A stretch of DNA of 64,000 bases from Sipunculus nudus (taxonomy: Eukaryota > Annelida > Sipuncula > Golfingiida > Sipunculidae): positions 48,349,659-48,413,658 of the forward strand of contig CM049313.1 of NCBI GenBank assembly GCA_026874595.1. The letters are read 5' to 3'. The notes beneath the pieces are model-generated. The model saw nothing but the letters and a program-made list of their open reading frames with translations. It ran no database searches and had not been told where the DNA came from. The translations under genes and the position numbers were made by a program. Shown here piece after piece: positions 32,901 to 47,900 of this stretch. How positions within the stretch are numbered: the first letter of the stretch is position 1; every line of letters begins with the position of its first letter.

Positions 32901-35900
32901 GCAAGTGCAGTGATGCATGTAGGTCAGTCCCCGTCACTTGGCTAATTAACGTCTTAAGATACAACGGTAATCCATATCATTGCGTTTCTTCGTACATTAA
33001 CAAGGGCGATGTTTGCGATCACATGTCACACATGATGAACTCCTGGCCTTTGCAAGGCCGTGGTTTACACCTCGGTGAAGTTTCGCCGAGATGATATGAA
33101 GCACAAGCTCTAAACATTGCTTGCCACTGGAAATCCTCTTTAAGGGTCCACGAAAAGCTGGAGGTTTTGTGAGCACTGGAGGAGATACTCGGTCTAAAAC
33201 CTCAATCGCGGCGAAACTTCAGAAAGTTGACAATGGCATGCTGATGCCCGCTCCCCAAACAGTCCTATCATAAAGATGTTCATGGAAGTTTGAGTCATTA
33301 ATAAGATACCCGAAAATAAGGTGCAATAGTCGGGAGAAATAATTATTGAGTAAAATCGTTTGCCTACGCATAACGTTATAACCTTGCCACTTATTTCAAG
33401 ACATTTGACCTCATGACCCAGACGCTACGTGTCTTTCTGTTAGCAAGTCGGATTTTTGTCAGTTATTGCGGCATGCGGCACAAAACTTACAGGAAATAAA
33501 TTGTCAGGTGCACAAAAACGTAATTTGATATGCCGTTGTGCAATAAAATATTCATAAATGTTTCTGTTTCCTTTTTGTTGATGATTCAATTGATATAATT
33601 TCTGACAAAACGCTTCTTCTATGACTCAAAAGGACATCGATGTTGAAGCCCTCATAATGTCACATCCCGGTTATTATCATAATTTATACATGCTCCATCG
33701 ACATGACAATAAGCGGGCTGGACTGTATTATAATGAGCCGCCAAAAACGCTCTTACACAGAAGGTCTTCTATGCCAATGATGTCATCAACTGGAATCACT
33801 GTTCTCCATTGTTTAATATAACACAGTCATTATGAACTGTCTTTTTATATTTTGGATTGTTTCATACGAATTATGTGGCAGGTAAGACATTGTTATTAAA
33901 TCAGAGGAATGGCTTCTGCAACCGATGAACTTTTTATACTGTCTACTCTGTAAAAAAAAAAATATCCTGAAAAACATGCAGACGTTGGTACAGCCTACTG
34001 GTACAGACTACACTTGGTCTTTTTGAGTTCTGTCAAATTTTGCAAATTTTGTCAGATGATTGGCGCTTTACAATGTTTACGGTCACCTGATTTGTTGCTT
34101 GTTAGTCTATTGCTTATGATAATACATTGAATGAATATGTGATTAAGGTCACAGAGTTCATGGATAGGTCATACCTAAAGAATCATTTAGGAAATTAGTG
34201 CCACAGCATGATTTGTGCAGCATTTGCAAAAAAAAAAAATATCCACAAAGAATTGGAGTGGTCAATCAGTAGAACAATTATTTTTTAGTATTGCTTACAA
34301 GTAAATGCCTGGGTATTATTGTCTGAAATATTCATCTTATCATCATCTAGGTTGTTTAACATACATCTCTGACAGAACATAATGATCATTCACAAAAACT
34401 GAATCAAGAATCAAAATGAAATGCAATAATCAATAATTGACCTCACCACCACAGCCATCATGTGCTGCCCTTTTCACCTAATTATGATAATGAGACCCTG
34501 AAATGCTCCTTCACAGAGGGCTTTCCATGCCCATGGTTGCATGAACTCTTTACAAACAATTGTGACATAACAAAGGTGGATAATGTATGATGGTTCATTG
34601 ACAACATCATCAACTGGAAACGCTCTATCTCTGTTCTCAAGTGTGGAGTATACTGCAGTCATTGTGAACTGTTTTACTATATTTTGGATTATTTGTCTCA
34701 TACAAATTACGTGCCAGGTAAGTCATTATCATGCACTTGGTAATCGAAGGAATATGGCTCCTGCAACCTTTGGCCTAGAAATTTTAATAATGTCTACTTT
34801 GTAATAAAAAATATATCCCCCAAAAAAACTTGCCGACTAAGGAGCAAGGTACTGGTACAGACTACACGTGTTATGTTTGGGAGAGGTCTCACAAATTATG
34901 CAAATTGTTATTGTAAGGCTACTGATGGGTTACAGTAATATCAGTGACCTGATTGGCTGCACCAAACAGTATTGCTCATGATTATTCAATAAATGAATAT
35001 GCTTTTGAGGTCACGTAAAGTTCATGGTGAGGTCAGTTGAATTGAATAATAAAAAAGACCCTTAGCAATTCACAGGCCCAGTTCTCAGGTGTTGTGCATT
35101 AACTTTTGTAAGGCTTTCAGAGTAATTTTGAAACATATTTTGTAATAATAGAAATTAAGGTAGCTCATTCAGTAAATTGCTGTATCATTATTAAGGAGGA
35201 TGAAATATTTGATGGCTGCAAAATATTTATCTTTCAGTTTGAAAAAGCGACTGAGATTAGAAAAATTGACATTGGCAATGAGGGTTCAATGTTTGTAGAA
35301 GTCCTTGTGGGCAAATCAGCTTCCCCAGAACAGGATTTTCAGGTGAGTTTGAAATAAAAATTCACAGAATATGGTACATATACTGTTGTTTGCTTCATAC
35401 TCAGCAAGTTACATTTATTAGGAATTCAGTTTATTCTTTGTTTTGCAAAATGGGTCCACTTTTTTGTATCCAACCAAACAGCAACTATGTAGGACTGAAG
35501 TCCAGATTTTGACTCAAGTCCTGGCTCATGCCAGCTTATGTAGGGACTTAGACTCAAGGGTCCTGAACTCAAAATTGTCCTCAGTCCTGAGAAATCAGGC
35601 CAAAGCCATCTCAAGTCCAGCAAAAAAAAAAGACTGTCTCAAACTATAAGGCTTATATGACAATATATATATAGTACAAAAAAGACTGCATATACTAAGC
35701 TTTATAAATTACAATTCTGTTTTGAGAGTTCAATCTAATTAAATGGTTAAAATGCCGAAACAGTGAGGCTGAACTAACATACAGATACTCATGATAATCT
35801 CAAATTTCCATTTTAAATTTTTCCTCATAAGGATATTTGAACTGAGCTGGGACTTGGACTGGGGTTCCAAATGACTCATACTCTAAGACTGGAGAGTGGT

Positions 35901-38900
35901 GGACTTGTAGTTGTACTTGAACCCCGAAGACTTGGTCATGAACTTCGAATAAGTTTTCCTAGACTTGCACTTGGACTCAGATGGACTCTGCATCACTGCC
36001 AAATAGTAATGGTATATCCATTTTCTGATGAATTTTTTTCAATATTTGAGGAAAACTTTTAAGTACCTGACAAAGATCCAAGGGAATAACTAATAAGAGG
36101 ACATTCTTGTTCATTATTAGAGAAATATAAAAGATCTGGTATTAGTTAATATTATAGCAGTCTTTGATTTGCAGGTTAACATAAAGAAAATTTATTATTC
36201 ATAATATCTATCAAATAGTTTTCATGCTTACTTTTAACATCATAGTAACCCTTACAATGTCTACATTTCATGTTACAATGCCAGCTTCCTGTGGTGTTTC
36301 TGTTATGGAAAAGCTGTACACTTGTCTCCTGTTAAACATTTATGATTTACTACATAGACATTTGATCACTGTTGCATAATCCTTACTTTCACAACAAATC
36401 CATAAAATTATTCTACAGACTCCAGAAAATAATAAGAAAATATGGAAAATTGAAATGGTGCATACAGAGTTGCAATCAACACAAAGCTTCATCCATTTGC
36501 AATTGATTTTTATAAATGATATTTTTTTGCTGAAAATGCACAAAATCTGTTAAAAATTGAAGCAAAAGCAGCATTTGGCAAAAATAATGCTCTAGACTTG
36601 ATCCCCAAAACCAATTAAATTTTTATTCTCAAAAATGTGAACAGCTAATCTATAGAACTATTATTTTTGTTTGCCCTTTATATAGTTTATATTACTGATT
36701 ATATAGGTTTTTGACAGGTTTTTGATGGTCTGCAGCAAAGCATGCATTTATTATTTTATAATTAAAATAGAATATTAACCCTCCCATACTTAGTTCTGAG
36801 ATTTTTGCTTAACTAAGATTCAGCTTAAATGTTCATCACAACTTTTCTTTTTAATTTTGTTACAGGTGATATTGGTAGCCTCTGCTTTTATGAAACCAAA
36901 TGAAGCCAGAAATGGAACAAACTTAAATCAAGTTCGAAATTTTGGTGAAGACCAGCTCTCTAAAGCTGTGCTGGGAGAAAAATGGGACAGGGTCAAAATA
37001 GTCTGCACTCAGCCTTTTAATAAGGTAAGGGTTACTTACTACAGATGCAGCTAAATGAAGACAGTAATACTTGTTTGGGTTAATATATTTAAAACATCTT
37101 TGTGATGACAGATGATGCACAGGGTTCATTCTTGCATACAGAAAAAATAGTGGACCCAACATGTGATATTTCATTGGTAAATGTTTATGTTAATGTTCAA
37201 AGTTGTTGCAGTTTAATTGAAACTGTAGAAAGGTGTAAGAAAATTAATAAAAGTGTTAAGAATATACTTTTAGGTGGAAACTTGTAAACATAATGTACTA
37301 GTAAAAATTTTTGTAAATTTAGACAGTAGTGAAATATTAAATATAATAAAAATAGTCATAAATTTTGTAGTTTACAGAAATAAATCTTGGTATTTATACT
37401 TTTGCAAGCATTCTGCATCACTATTTGTATTGAAGATTATTTCCTTGTTATTTTCAGAATATCTGTTATGGACTTTCGTTTATTAAGTTCTACTCAGAGC
37501 CAGATAAAAATCAAGAGCCAAGCCCAAAGAAAGAGGTAAGACTGGAAAATTCCAGCTTAGTTTCTGCACAACCTGATGTATAAAAACATTAAAAGATTTT
37601 CTATTCAAGCAAATGTATGTTCCACATGTCAGTGTCATCTTTGGCTAACATTGATTGTCACCCCTGACTTAATGTGATAACTTTACAACGGATATATCCT
37701 ATAAAACAATAGGATGGGTTTACGCTCGCCACTTGATTTCACTAATCAAGAAATTAGATCCCGGTCATTACAGGTGACATTTCCAGGTTCTTTTAAGGAC
37801 GTGTATAAAAATACCAGACAATCATACACCCAGATCAATAGAAACTATGAGACATCAGGTTAAATTCACAAATATAATTCAAGACAATACATACAGAGAC
37901 ATAGATGTGAGTGTGTGTGCGTTGATGTGTCCATGTTTTGTATAAAAACAATAAAGTCCAGTTCCTTCAGAGATCTCTGGTTACTGTTTTGTGTAGAATC
38001 TAGCGTATGGTTAGTACCATATAGTCTTTCTGAGTTTAGCGATCTTCAACTGATCTTGCTTGACAGCGACCTGGGTAGGTTTACGTTCACACGAATGCTA
38101 ATAGCTCTCTTTGTTTACATATGAGCTTAGAGTCATTGACCTTACTCGTGTAGCAATTGTTTCACGGCTTACAGAGATTATGTATCTAGGTCAAGCTGAA
38201 CTAGGCCGGCAGGTGATGCGTACGCACTAACTTTACTGCCAATACGATTCTCTGTCAGCAGCACGGCTGTGATCTCGTGAGCTGGGCCCTTACCTCATGT
38301 AGAAGCTTGCTTCTATCCCGTTCCTGACGGGTTTAAGCGTTTCAATGTTCTTTCTGCCGTGCGTGCGTGCTGCCTCTTCAAGCTTCAAGACCCAACTGAA
38401 GCAGCGTCCCGCGTCTCTCCCTGAACTCTGACGTCACAATCGCCTGTGCACTGTGTATGGTGATCCGGTTCTCTGATTGGCTTATGGCTAAAGTGTCCCA
38501 TATAAGGATGTATGTGATCTAGTGTGACTTCTAGCGTCACCATGGTGACCCACATACCAGATTTAATACACGCAATGCGTGACACAGATAAATCAGCTGA
38601 TAGCCGATAGGATTTCATACAAGATTACACAATATATATACAATCAAGACCTGTCAACGCTTTAGGATGACGCTTCACGTCAATATCAATAGAGAACAGA
38701 CTTCGTTAAACTATGATACAAAACACCGTAGATATTGTCACCGATTTTCTGGTGACATTGATATTGTTGCTTATTAAGTACAACAATTAACTAGAACAAA
38801 CAAAACTTTAAAACAGAATAAATGCTGTGAAGCATCAGGGACCATTCAGTTAGTTATCCCTACATTTGGACATATATGACTTTTGTTAATTATCTGTTTT

Positions 38901-41900
38901 CCATACTATTTTGGTCTGTATGATTTTGACATTTAAGTGGCTTGTTTTACAGTTTCCCTTTTCAGTGAACCTGTTAGCTTATGCCTTGGTTTGGTGTTGT
39001 CTGTCGTCTGTATGTTTACCCATACTATCTTGAAAATGGCAGGAGCTAGCATCACCAAATTTTATGCAAAAAATCAGTCATCTAACAATCTCATGAGATA
39101 AAGTTAAAGTGATATGGGCAGTGCCTGAGACACATATAATTATTTTTTTGGGCCTGATGTAGCCACAAGTATCTTTATTCTCTTAGGTATAGTAAGTTGA
39201 AACCACAACATCTATCAGTATATAGGTTTCTGTAATGAAACTGACAGCAGAGAGAGGAGAGCACTTATCAAGTTCATGTCATGTCATTGGAATTACCAAG
39301 GCAGCTACTAATGACAGATATGATACCGATTGATTTTGAATTTTTTTCTAGGGCCATTTAGCAATAATCTTAATGAGCATGTATTTTGCAAAAGAATAAG
39401 TCTTTTGTCTTTTGATGTATATAGGTAATGTTGGGAGGCTTCAAACTGAAAGCTGAAGATAGTGAAGATGCTATAAGAGCAGGCAGCTGGTTTGCAGACC
39501 GTCACAAAAAGACAGAGGAAAAACCACTCACAGGTATTGTCAGGTTTTGTATCTGTTTATTAGTGTTGTACACACCATGTGCAGTGCTCATATTGCATCT
39601 ATAGCTCCTGCCAGTTAACCTTAGCAGGGTTTAGTGTATAGGTCAAGCAAACAAATTCCAAATCTCATTATATTATCATATAACATAATTGCCTATGAAA
39701 AAAATATTAATATAGACTTTACATAAAATAAGCCCAATTCCTGGAGGAAAAACATTTTTTCTATCTATTTTTCCACTAAAAACATGAGGTTGTGTGATTT
39801 GTTCAAAAACTATCAGCACATCTATGAGCACTGTCAACTCGGCAGTGATGTCACACACTGGGAAATCCCCTGTGACTAACAATTCTAGATCTCAGTAAAA
39901 GCACAGTATTTCTGCCTCTGTCAGTCCCAAATTTTCAGCAGAGAATAAAAACAACATGCAATACTAGATCTGAGTTGTTGATAAAATTCAGTCCATGATG
40001 TCTCGTGTACCAGCCAATCAAATCAGGACAAAGTCTGGGATCTGGATGAAATCCTCCCATCACACAACAAATGCACATGGAATAGGTTTACTTAACCTAT
40101 AACACCACTAGAGAGCTGACACAGCGCCAAGGTTGTTCTGTCCAATAATCTATAAAAGTAGGATATTGCATATCTCAAATTTTGAAACCATAATTCACTA
40201 GGGGTATGCTGATAATTTTGACATGTGACATCTGTGTTGCAAGATGGCAGCCTACCCAGTGAGCAGTTTCAAGAAACTTGGAGAAATAAACATGTCAGGA
40301 TACAATAAGAGCCCAAAAGCATCCAGGCAGCTATCTGGTTAATCTATCTGAGGAGATAGTTTGGTGGCATTGGGGACATGTATTGGCAAAGTTTAGAGTG
40401 GAATAATGCTTTTTTTGGACCATACTTAAATCCTCAAATTATAGTAGAATAACTGCAGTACCCCACTCTCATTGAAATGTGATCGTGTCCCCATCAGTCT
40501 GGACAGAGTAATAATAGTGATATCACTTTTGTTGTGACCAGTTTTAATTTTAAAACTGTGTGACTGTTCTTATCAGGTGCAGCAGCTGTAAGGGCAGCAT
40601 CGAGAGCAGCTGATGAGGAACATAAGAAGATGTCATCACATACAGAGTCTCAGCTAGCCAAGGTAACCCAACAGACCTTGATTCCTGCTTCAGCGCCTCA
40701 GTATAAGATACTCGAAATTTTGCACACAAAGATCTGTGTTTCATATACGTGATCAAGAGCTTACACATTGCGAGCTGCCCTTCAAATTTGAAAGCTCACA
40801 GAGGACTTTGGGATTGTAAATACAAAAAATAATCAAAATTAATTGATTCACAGGTTAATAATTGACCACAATTTAATCGAGGGCTAGCAGTTCAGTGCAT
40901 TGATTCTTAGATGCATTTGTACACCTCTAATACAGTGAAAACTCATTGTGTTGAAGTCGAGGGACCCGCAGAAAACTTCAACACATTTTGGGTTCGATAC
41001 AGGCGGGTTTTATTTGGTTATAATTTAATTAGAGTTGTCTAGAGTATCGAGTCTGTAACTTTAACATAAACGGGTATTCAACTTAAGCGAGTTTGACACA
41101 ACAAGGTTTCATTGTATTTTGGCATGGCTTCCTTATGTTAGGTTACACATTGTCAATATGCATAGTAGGGGTATAACAATGCATAACAAAGATTCAATGC
41201 ATTGAATTGAAAGCCATTGATAAAATTGTTGTAGATTATTAACCTACAAATTAATTCATGTCATTTATTATATTTTGTATGTACCATCCCAAAGTCCTAA
41301 GAACAGCCCGCGATGTGTAAGCTCATTATTGCTTATGTGCCCTAAATCTGCTTGAAATGTTGACTGGTCTACCACACCACTGGCATAGGAACATATAAGG
41401 TGGCGATAGAGGGCGAGCTTCATCTATCTAGTCAACAGTCTTCGGTAACTTTTTTATGCCCCCGCCACAAAGTGGCCGGGGCATATAGTTTTACCCATGT
41501 CCGTCTTTCCATCATTCCGTCATTCCGAAATAAAACAGTTGTACGGACTTTTTTTCGCAATGCCTGCAGATATTGATTTTTGGTGTGTTGGCAGATAATG
41601 ACCAGTTACAGGTGGAGTTCGTGTTTCGTCCCAGTTGACCTACTTTTGACCGTTTTACGGCTCCTTAACTTAGAAAATTTCATAAAAAATATAAATTTTC
41701 ATGACAAATACACATGTACGGACTTTTTTTCGCAGTGCCTGCAGATATTGGCCTGATTTTTGGTTTGTGGGCAGATATTGACCAGTTACAGATCGAGTTC
41801 GCGTTTTGTCCCAGTTGACATACTTTTGACCATTTTACAACTCCTTAACATAGAAAATTTCATGAAAAATATAAATTTTCATGACAAATACACATGTACT

Positions 41901-44900
41901 GATATTTTTTGCAATACCTGCAGATATTGGCCTGATTTTTGGTGTGTAGGCAGATAATGACCAGTTACAGATCAAGTTCTTGTTTTTTCTCAGTTGACCT
42001 ACTTTTGACCATTTGACTGCTCCTGAACATAGAAAGTTTCATGAAAAATAGAAATTTTCATAACAAATGCATATGTACCGACTTTTTTTCCTCAATGCCT
42101 GCAGATACCACCCTGATTTTTTATGTGTGGGCAGATAATGACAGTTACAGATCGAGTTCGCGTTTCATCTGGGTTGACCTACTTTTGATTGTTTTATGGC
42201 TCCTAAACATAGAAAATTTCATGAAAGACAGAAATTTATATGGAAAATGCACATGTATGGACTTTTTTTCACAGAGCCTTCAGATACTGGCCTGATTTTT
42301 GGTGTTGCTTGATAATGACCAGTAACAGATCAAGTTTGCATTTTGCCCTTGTTGACCTACTTTTGACCATATGACACCTCCTGAACTTAAAAAATTTTCC
42401 AAAATTTAACAAATGTTTCTAATTTGTCCAAGGCGGGGGCATTCGTGTCGTTCAGACACATCTAGTTTTTTAGCTCAGCTGACTTTAAGTCATCTGAGCT
42501 ATAGTCGTGGTCCATTGTCCGTCGTCCGTCCGTCCGTCTGTCCGTCCCTCCGTCCGTCCGTAGATGTGGCACGTTTTGAAACCGTAAGACCTAGGAATCC
42601 AAAATTCGGCATAATGTTAGATGTCCCCAAGATCTCCTACCAAGCCGAAAACTTGGTCTTTGCAACTTCATTCCATTGAGATATTAAGGAAAAACCTCAA
42701 TTTTTTATTAAAAACCTATGTTCACACTTCAGGACTGCCTAATATCAAAACCACTCATCTGTTTTTTTCCTCATATTTACCATAAATATTCCTCTATAAA
42801 GTTCCTATGTACATGCCAGAAATTATGTCTGTATTATTTAATTTAAAAAAGTTATGGGCCCAAACATAATGCATTTTGTAACAATTCAGGAAAGATATTT
42901 GATCACTTAACACAAAAAATGTTAAAGCTATGGACCTTTTTTCCAGTAATATAACTTTAATTAATCAAAATTAAATTGTATACCCAAAATTAGATGAAAA
43001 TCTTTTAAATTTTTAAAATGTCATTAAGAATAAAAAATTGGTACCTTAAATTTTGCCCAAATTTGACCATGGCATGTTTTTTTCCTGTAAGTACTGTGGA
43101 TTTAATTTTCACAGCATGTTTTTGTTAGCATTTCAACTGTTAACACCAAAAATTTGAAACCAGTTGATCAAAAACTGTAGATTTTATTCAAGTTTTCAAG
43201 CACCATGTAACATATTGTTTACATCAAGCTAGTGTTATGCAGTTTGCAAGAGCTCAGCTCCCCAGCTTCAGCTCTAAGTTCCTTAAATTCGGCATACAGT
43301 TAGATGTCTCCAAAATCCCCTACCATGCCAAGAATTAGGTCACTAGGACTTAATACCTTCGAGATATTAATGAAAAACTTCATTTTTCCATTAAAACCCA
43401 TTGTTACACTTCAAGACTGCCAAATATCAAAACCACTGATCTGACTTTAATCATAAATAATATACATATTTTTCAATCTCTATGCACTTGCCAGAATGAT
43501 GTCAGTATTGCGTAATTGTTTTAAGTTATGGGCCCAAACATAATGCACTTTGTAAAAAATCAAGAAATATATTAACCCCCTAAACAAGGGCATTGCTGAA
43601 GCTAGAGATTTTTTTGTCAGGGATGTAACATTATTTAATCAAGATTCAATTGAATACCCAAAATTAGTTCTGGATTTTTCAAATTTTATAAGTTATTAGT
43701 ATAAATATAAAATTAGTACCTTAAATTTTGCCCAACTGTGACCATGGCACGTTTGTTTCTCGTGAGCACTGTTGATATAATTTTCATATCATGCACACAT
43801 AAGGATTTCAGCTTTTTAGTTTAGAAAGCTGAAAGAAATTTGCCAAAAATTGTAGTTTTATTACGTAAACATAATTGTGAGCTGTTTCTGTATTAATGAG
43901 AATTTTCTCTGTTAAAGTTTATACGCCAGAGTAAACCAACCGAAAATTTTCCCTTATTGGGCCTATTATCGCCCATCCCGCCTCGTTCCCGTGTATCTAG
44001 GTCACACTTCCGTTACCCATAATCACATTTTCTTCTGGCGTACGCCATGATGGACGTGTGATCCCGCTCTGCGTGATTCGTCCACTGTTGGGTTTGTACT
44101 AATGAGTTTGCCAACTGAACTGCAAGTTGTCTTTTTTTTTCCCTTGCCCGCCCTTGAGTACCCCACTTATTGTGGCTCTTGTGGTTCTTTAATCCCGGTT
44201 GGGACTCCCACCCCCCTTGTTTTCGTTGCCGCTCCCACAATGACTCCTGCCGTGTTCCGGCTTATCTTGTTTTCACGGCCAGACTTGGACGTCTGCACAG
44301 TGGGCCCTTTCCAGGATTGGGCTCATTCCCCGGTATTTGGGGATTCCCCTCCTGTTTTCCATTGTCTGGCCCCGTGGTTGTCTCGGGGGGGGGGGGGGGG
44401 GGGCCTACCCTGGTTGACCGCACCACGGCCGTGCTGCGTTCACCGTCCGTTCCCGCCGGTCCTGTCACCTCTCCGGTGGTTTAGACAGTTAAATCGTTGA
44501 ATTCTCATTCACGGAAACGGCCTTCTTACCCCGTTCCCGCAGCCTCCCGTTCTACCAACACATCTGCCTATTCCATATTACATTTATTGTCCCGGGTTTG
44601 TTAATCACTTATGTCGGTTCTCGACGATTCGTCTAGACCCGATTCAGGCCGTCCGGCGCCTCGCCGGCGCCCCGGTACCTTCTCCCCGGCCGTTCTCGTC
44701 ACCGGCTCCTCGCTGGATTCCTTCCTTATCCCGGGGCCGGCTGGAGCCGTCCCGCTGGATCGCCCGGACCTTCCTGGTGTGCAGGTAAGTGCGTCGGTCC
44801 CTACTGCCTCCATTCGGGGCTGCCGGCCTCGCCTCCGGTTCCTCCGTCTGCCGTCGTTACTTAACGGCCGGCCAGCTCTTTCTTTCAGTTACCATCTGCT

Positions 44901-47900
44901 GTGCGGCCTGCGGCTCTGGTTCCTGTGCCTTCTCGGATGGTTCCTGCTGCTGCTCGTTCCCCGGCTTCCTGTTTCCAGCCTCCCGTGGCTCCGGCTCTGC
45001 GGGTCTCTCTGGCTCCCCCTACACGGGGTTCTCCAGGGTCCCCGACTGCTCAGTCAGCCAATCCCGCCCTGGCATCAGACCAGTGGTCGGCGATCGCGCT
45101 GCGCCGCCAGGCTTGGCGTCCGCGCACATCTGCTCAGTCAGCCGATCCCGCCCTGGCACCAGCCCAGTGGTCGGCGATCGCGCTGCACCGCCAGGCTTGG
45201 CGTCCGCGCAAATCTGAGCTTCTGGACCTGAAGGCTACCTCCGCACAGGAGGCTAACCCTAGTGGTCTGAAGTTCTGTAGGTACAACCTCGGACTTCCAC
45301 GGCGTTGGCGGCAGGTTCTTCTTTGAATCCTGGCCCCTTCATTCGCCCTCCGCCGCGCCCGCCGTGTGTCTGGTATTACTGACCGCACGGGGGATCTCTT
45401 CCGTGGGCGCCCAGCGGTGGTCTGGGGGTCTCGCTCTACTGGGGCCCCGCTTCCGCCGGGTTCGGATCCACCTTGGTCCCCCGGTCCCTCTGGAGTTCCC
45501 TTGGGTTCCGGGCTCCCGGGCTACCTGTTCGTTCGCTTGCTCCCTTCTCCTGAGCTCCCGGATGTTCAGTCTGCTCCGCTGCGCCTCGTGTCCGGCCTGG
45601 CACAGCCGTTGCGGACGGTCCGTCTTTAATTCCATCCTCTGTCCAGTTTTCCGATCGTCACCTGTCGGATCTGGAGGGGCTCTGCTGGCAAGCGGCCAGT
45701 ATGGTTTACGACTTGCAGGCGGTCCCTTGCTTGCTCGCCGTTTCCGGACACGCTCACTCTCCCCGACATATGGCAGGCTTCTGCCCATACTGGCGCTGTG
45801 TTCCATTCAGGTCGTTGGCGCCCGGTTGTAAATTGCATCTTGTTACGCCGCCCGGCTTGCATTCCGTCATTTCTGCACTTACGGCCACGGCTTCTCCGGC
45901 GGGGTTAACCGAGCTTTATTCTCCGCCTTTCCCGGTTCCCTGCTGTTTGGCGGCCAGTTACGGCCTCTCTTGGACCGCGCCTTGGCGCGCTCGGATCGTC
46001 AGGCCCGCCTCCGCTCGACCTCCCTTGCGCCTCGGCCTTCCTTCCGCGTTCCCCGCCTTCTGCCTCCGGTTGCAGCTTCCGCTCAACCGCGTCGCGCATC
46101 TGCTACCTCGTCACGTCCTTCAGGCCGTTCCAGCCGTTCTCGGCCTTTTGTGGTCGCTCCTCCCAACGAGGTTCGACCGAGAAATGACTCTCTAGCTCCG
46201 GTCGGCTCTCGGCTCAGCGACCGTTTTCCCACGTGGGTGGGTTTCACCTCCCAGCGGTTAATTCTCTGCGCCCTACAGTTCGGGTTCTGTCTTACGTTTA
46301 GCACATCCGGCAAACCGCCTCGCTTGGCGGAGGCCCTTCAATCTATGTTAGACAATCGGGCATTAACGCGGTTTCCCCATCCCCCGTGGGGTTTCCCTCT
46401 CGCCTTTTCTTGTTCCCGAACGGCATGGCCGTTGGCGCCTGATCATGGACCTGAAGCGCCTCAATTCGTTCACCCGTCTGCCCCCGTTTCGGATGTTCAT
46501 TATCCATGCTGTACTCTGCATTGTTCGGTGGATGGATTAGGCGTTCTAATATAGACCTAACGGATGCCTAATTTCATGTTTCCATTCCGGGTCCATCCGT
46601 TTGGGATCCACGTGGCCCCCTGGAATTTACCATCCTTGTTCACGCGGTCCCGAGTTCTCTCCGTTCACCGGGCATTTCTGTGCTCCCTTATCTGGACGCT
46701 GGCTTGTCCATGCGGCCGCATCGCATCGCTCCCGGGTTCTCAACTTACTTCGGAACCTCGGCTTCCTGGTCATTGCGGCGAAATCTCTTCTCACTCCCAT
46801 CCAGTCCCTCCAATTTCTGGGTGTCCCGCTCGATTGCGTCCGGCACTGCGTCGCTCCCGCGCGATTTTGCTCTCCAGCTCCTCCGCCTAATTCGTTCCTT
46901 CTCACGCGGCGCCGTGTCGACTCGCGCACCGCTGCTTCTCTCCACGGTACTCTACTGGGCCGCGTCTTTTATCCCGTTCGGCCGCCTGTACCTCCGTCCG
47001 ATTCAGTCTATCTTGCGCCGTCACGGCCTTCTCCGGTTAACCTCGGTTCGTCCTCCGATCCTGCCGTTTCGGAGCACCTGGCGGTCCCTTCGTCCCTGGA
47101 TGGACCTTTCCTTCTCCTGAGCGGCGTTCCTTTTTCTGGGGATGTCGCTTGCACCATCTATACCTATGCGTCTCTCCTCGGTTGGGGGGCCCATCTCGCC
47201 GATCTTCGCGCTTCCGGGATATGGTCCCCGTCGGGCCGTCTGCTCCATGTCAATTTCCTCGCCCTGCGTCCCGTCAGTCGCGCGATCTCCCACTGGTCTC
47301 CCCGCTTGATCGGACGTCACATTCTCATCCGGACCGACAATCCCACGGTTGTGGCATATATCAACATGCAGGGCGGTACTCGGTCTCCCTCGCTCCTGCA
47401 GGTGACTTCCCTTTTGTTCGATCTCTGCCTCTCTCTCCGGGCATCAGTTCGTGCATCCCATCTTCCGGGCGTGTCGAACATCCTAGCGGCCGCCCCTTCC
47501 CGTCATCCGGCGTCTCTTCCTTCCCCACCGCTCCTGGGGTGGCCGGAATTCGATCTGTTCGATTTTCCGTCCCCCCCGTTCTCGTGCCTTCCGAGACGCG
47601 TCTACGTCCCCTCGCGACCGTCTCCCCGACACGCCCCCGTCCGGGTGGTCTCACCGGTTTCTCATGCGTTTCCGGCGCCTCCTCTCCTCCGGCTTCTCAT
47701 CCTTCCATTCCCACCTGCGGCTCCATGGTTTCCTCTGTGGTGCTCGCTTCTCTCTCGCCCCCCGCTTATACTACCGCTCCGCATCGCGCTCCCGTCGTTC
47801 CCTCGTGCGCGTCGCCCGTTTGGTCGTGCCCTCTATGCGCAGGAGTGCTCTCATCGGACTCCTCATGGATCAGGGCTTTTCAAGTCCAGCTGCTCTCCTT

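Noticed and set aside
32633-33094. 153-codon open frame in XRCC1 intron 2
   Set aside because: No recognisable domain, no flanking splice signals joining it to anything, composition like the surrounding intron.
44601-47654. Many long - strand open frames in the GC-rich element
   Set aside because: High GC lowers stop-codon frequency in all frames; only + strand frames show reverse transcriptase, RNase H and recombinase motifs.
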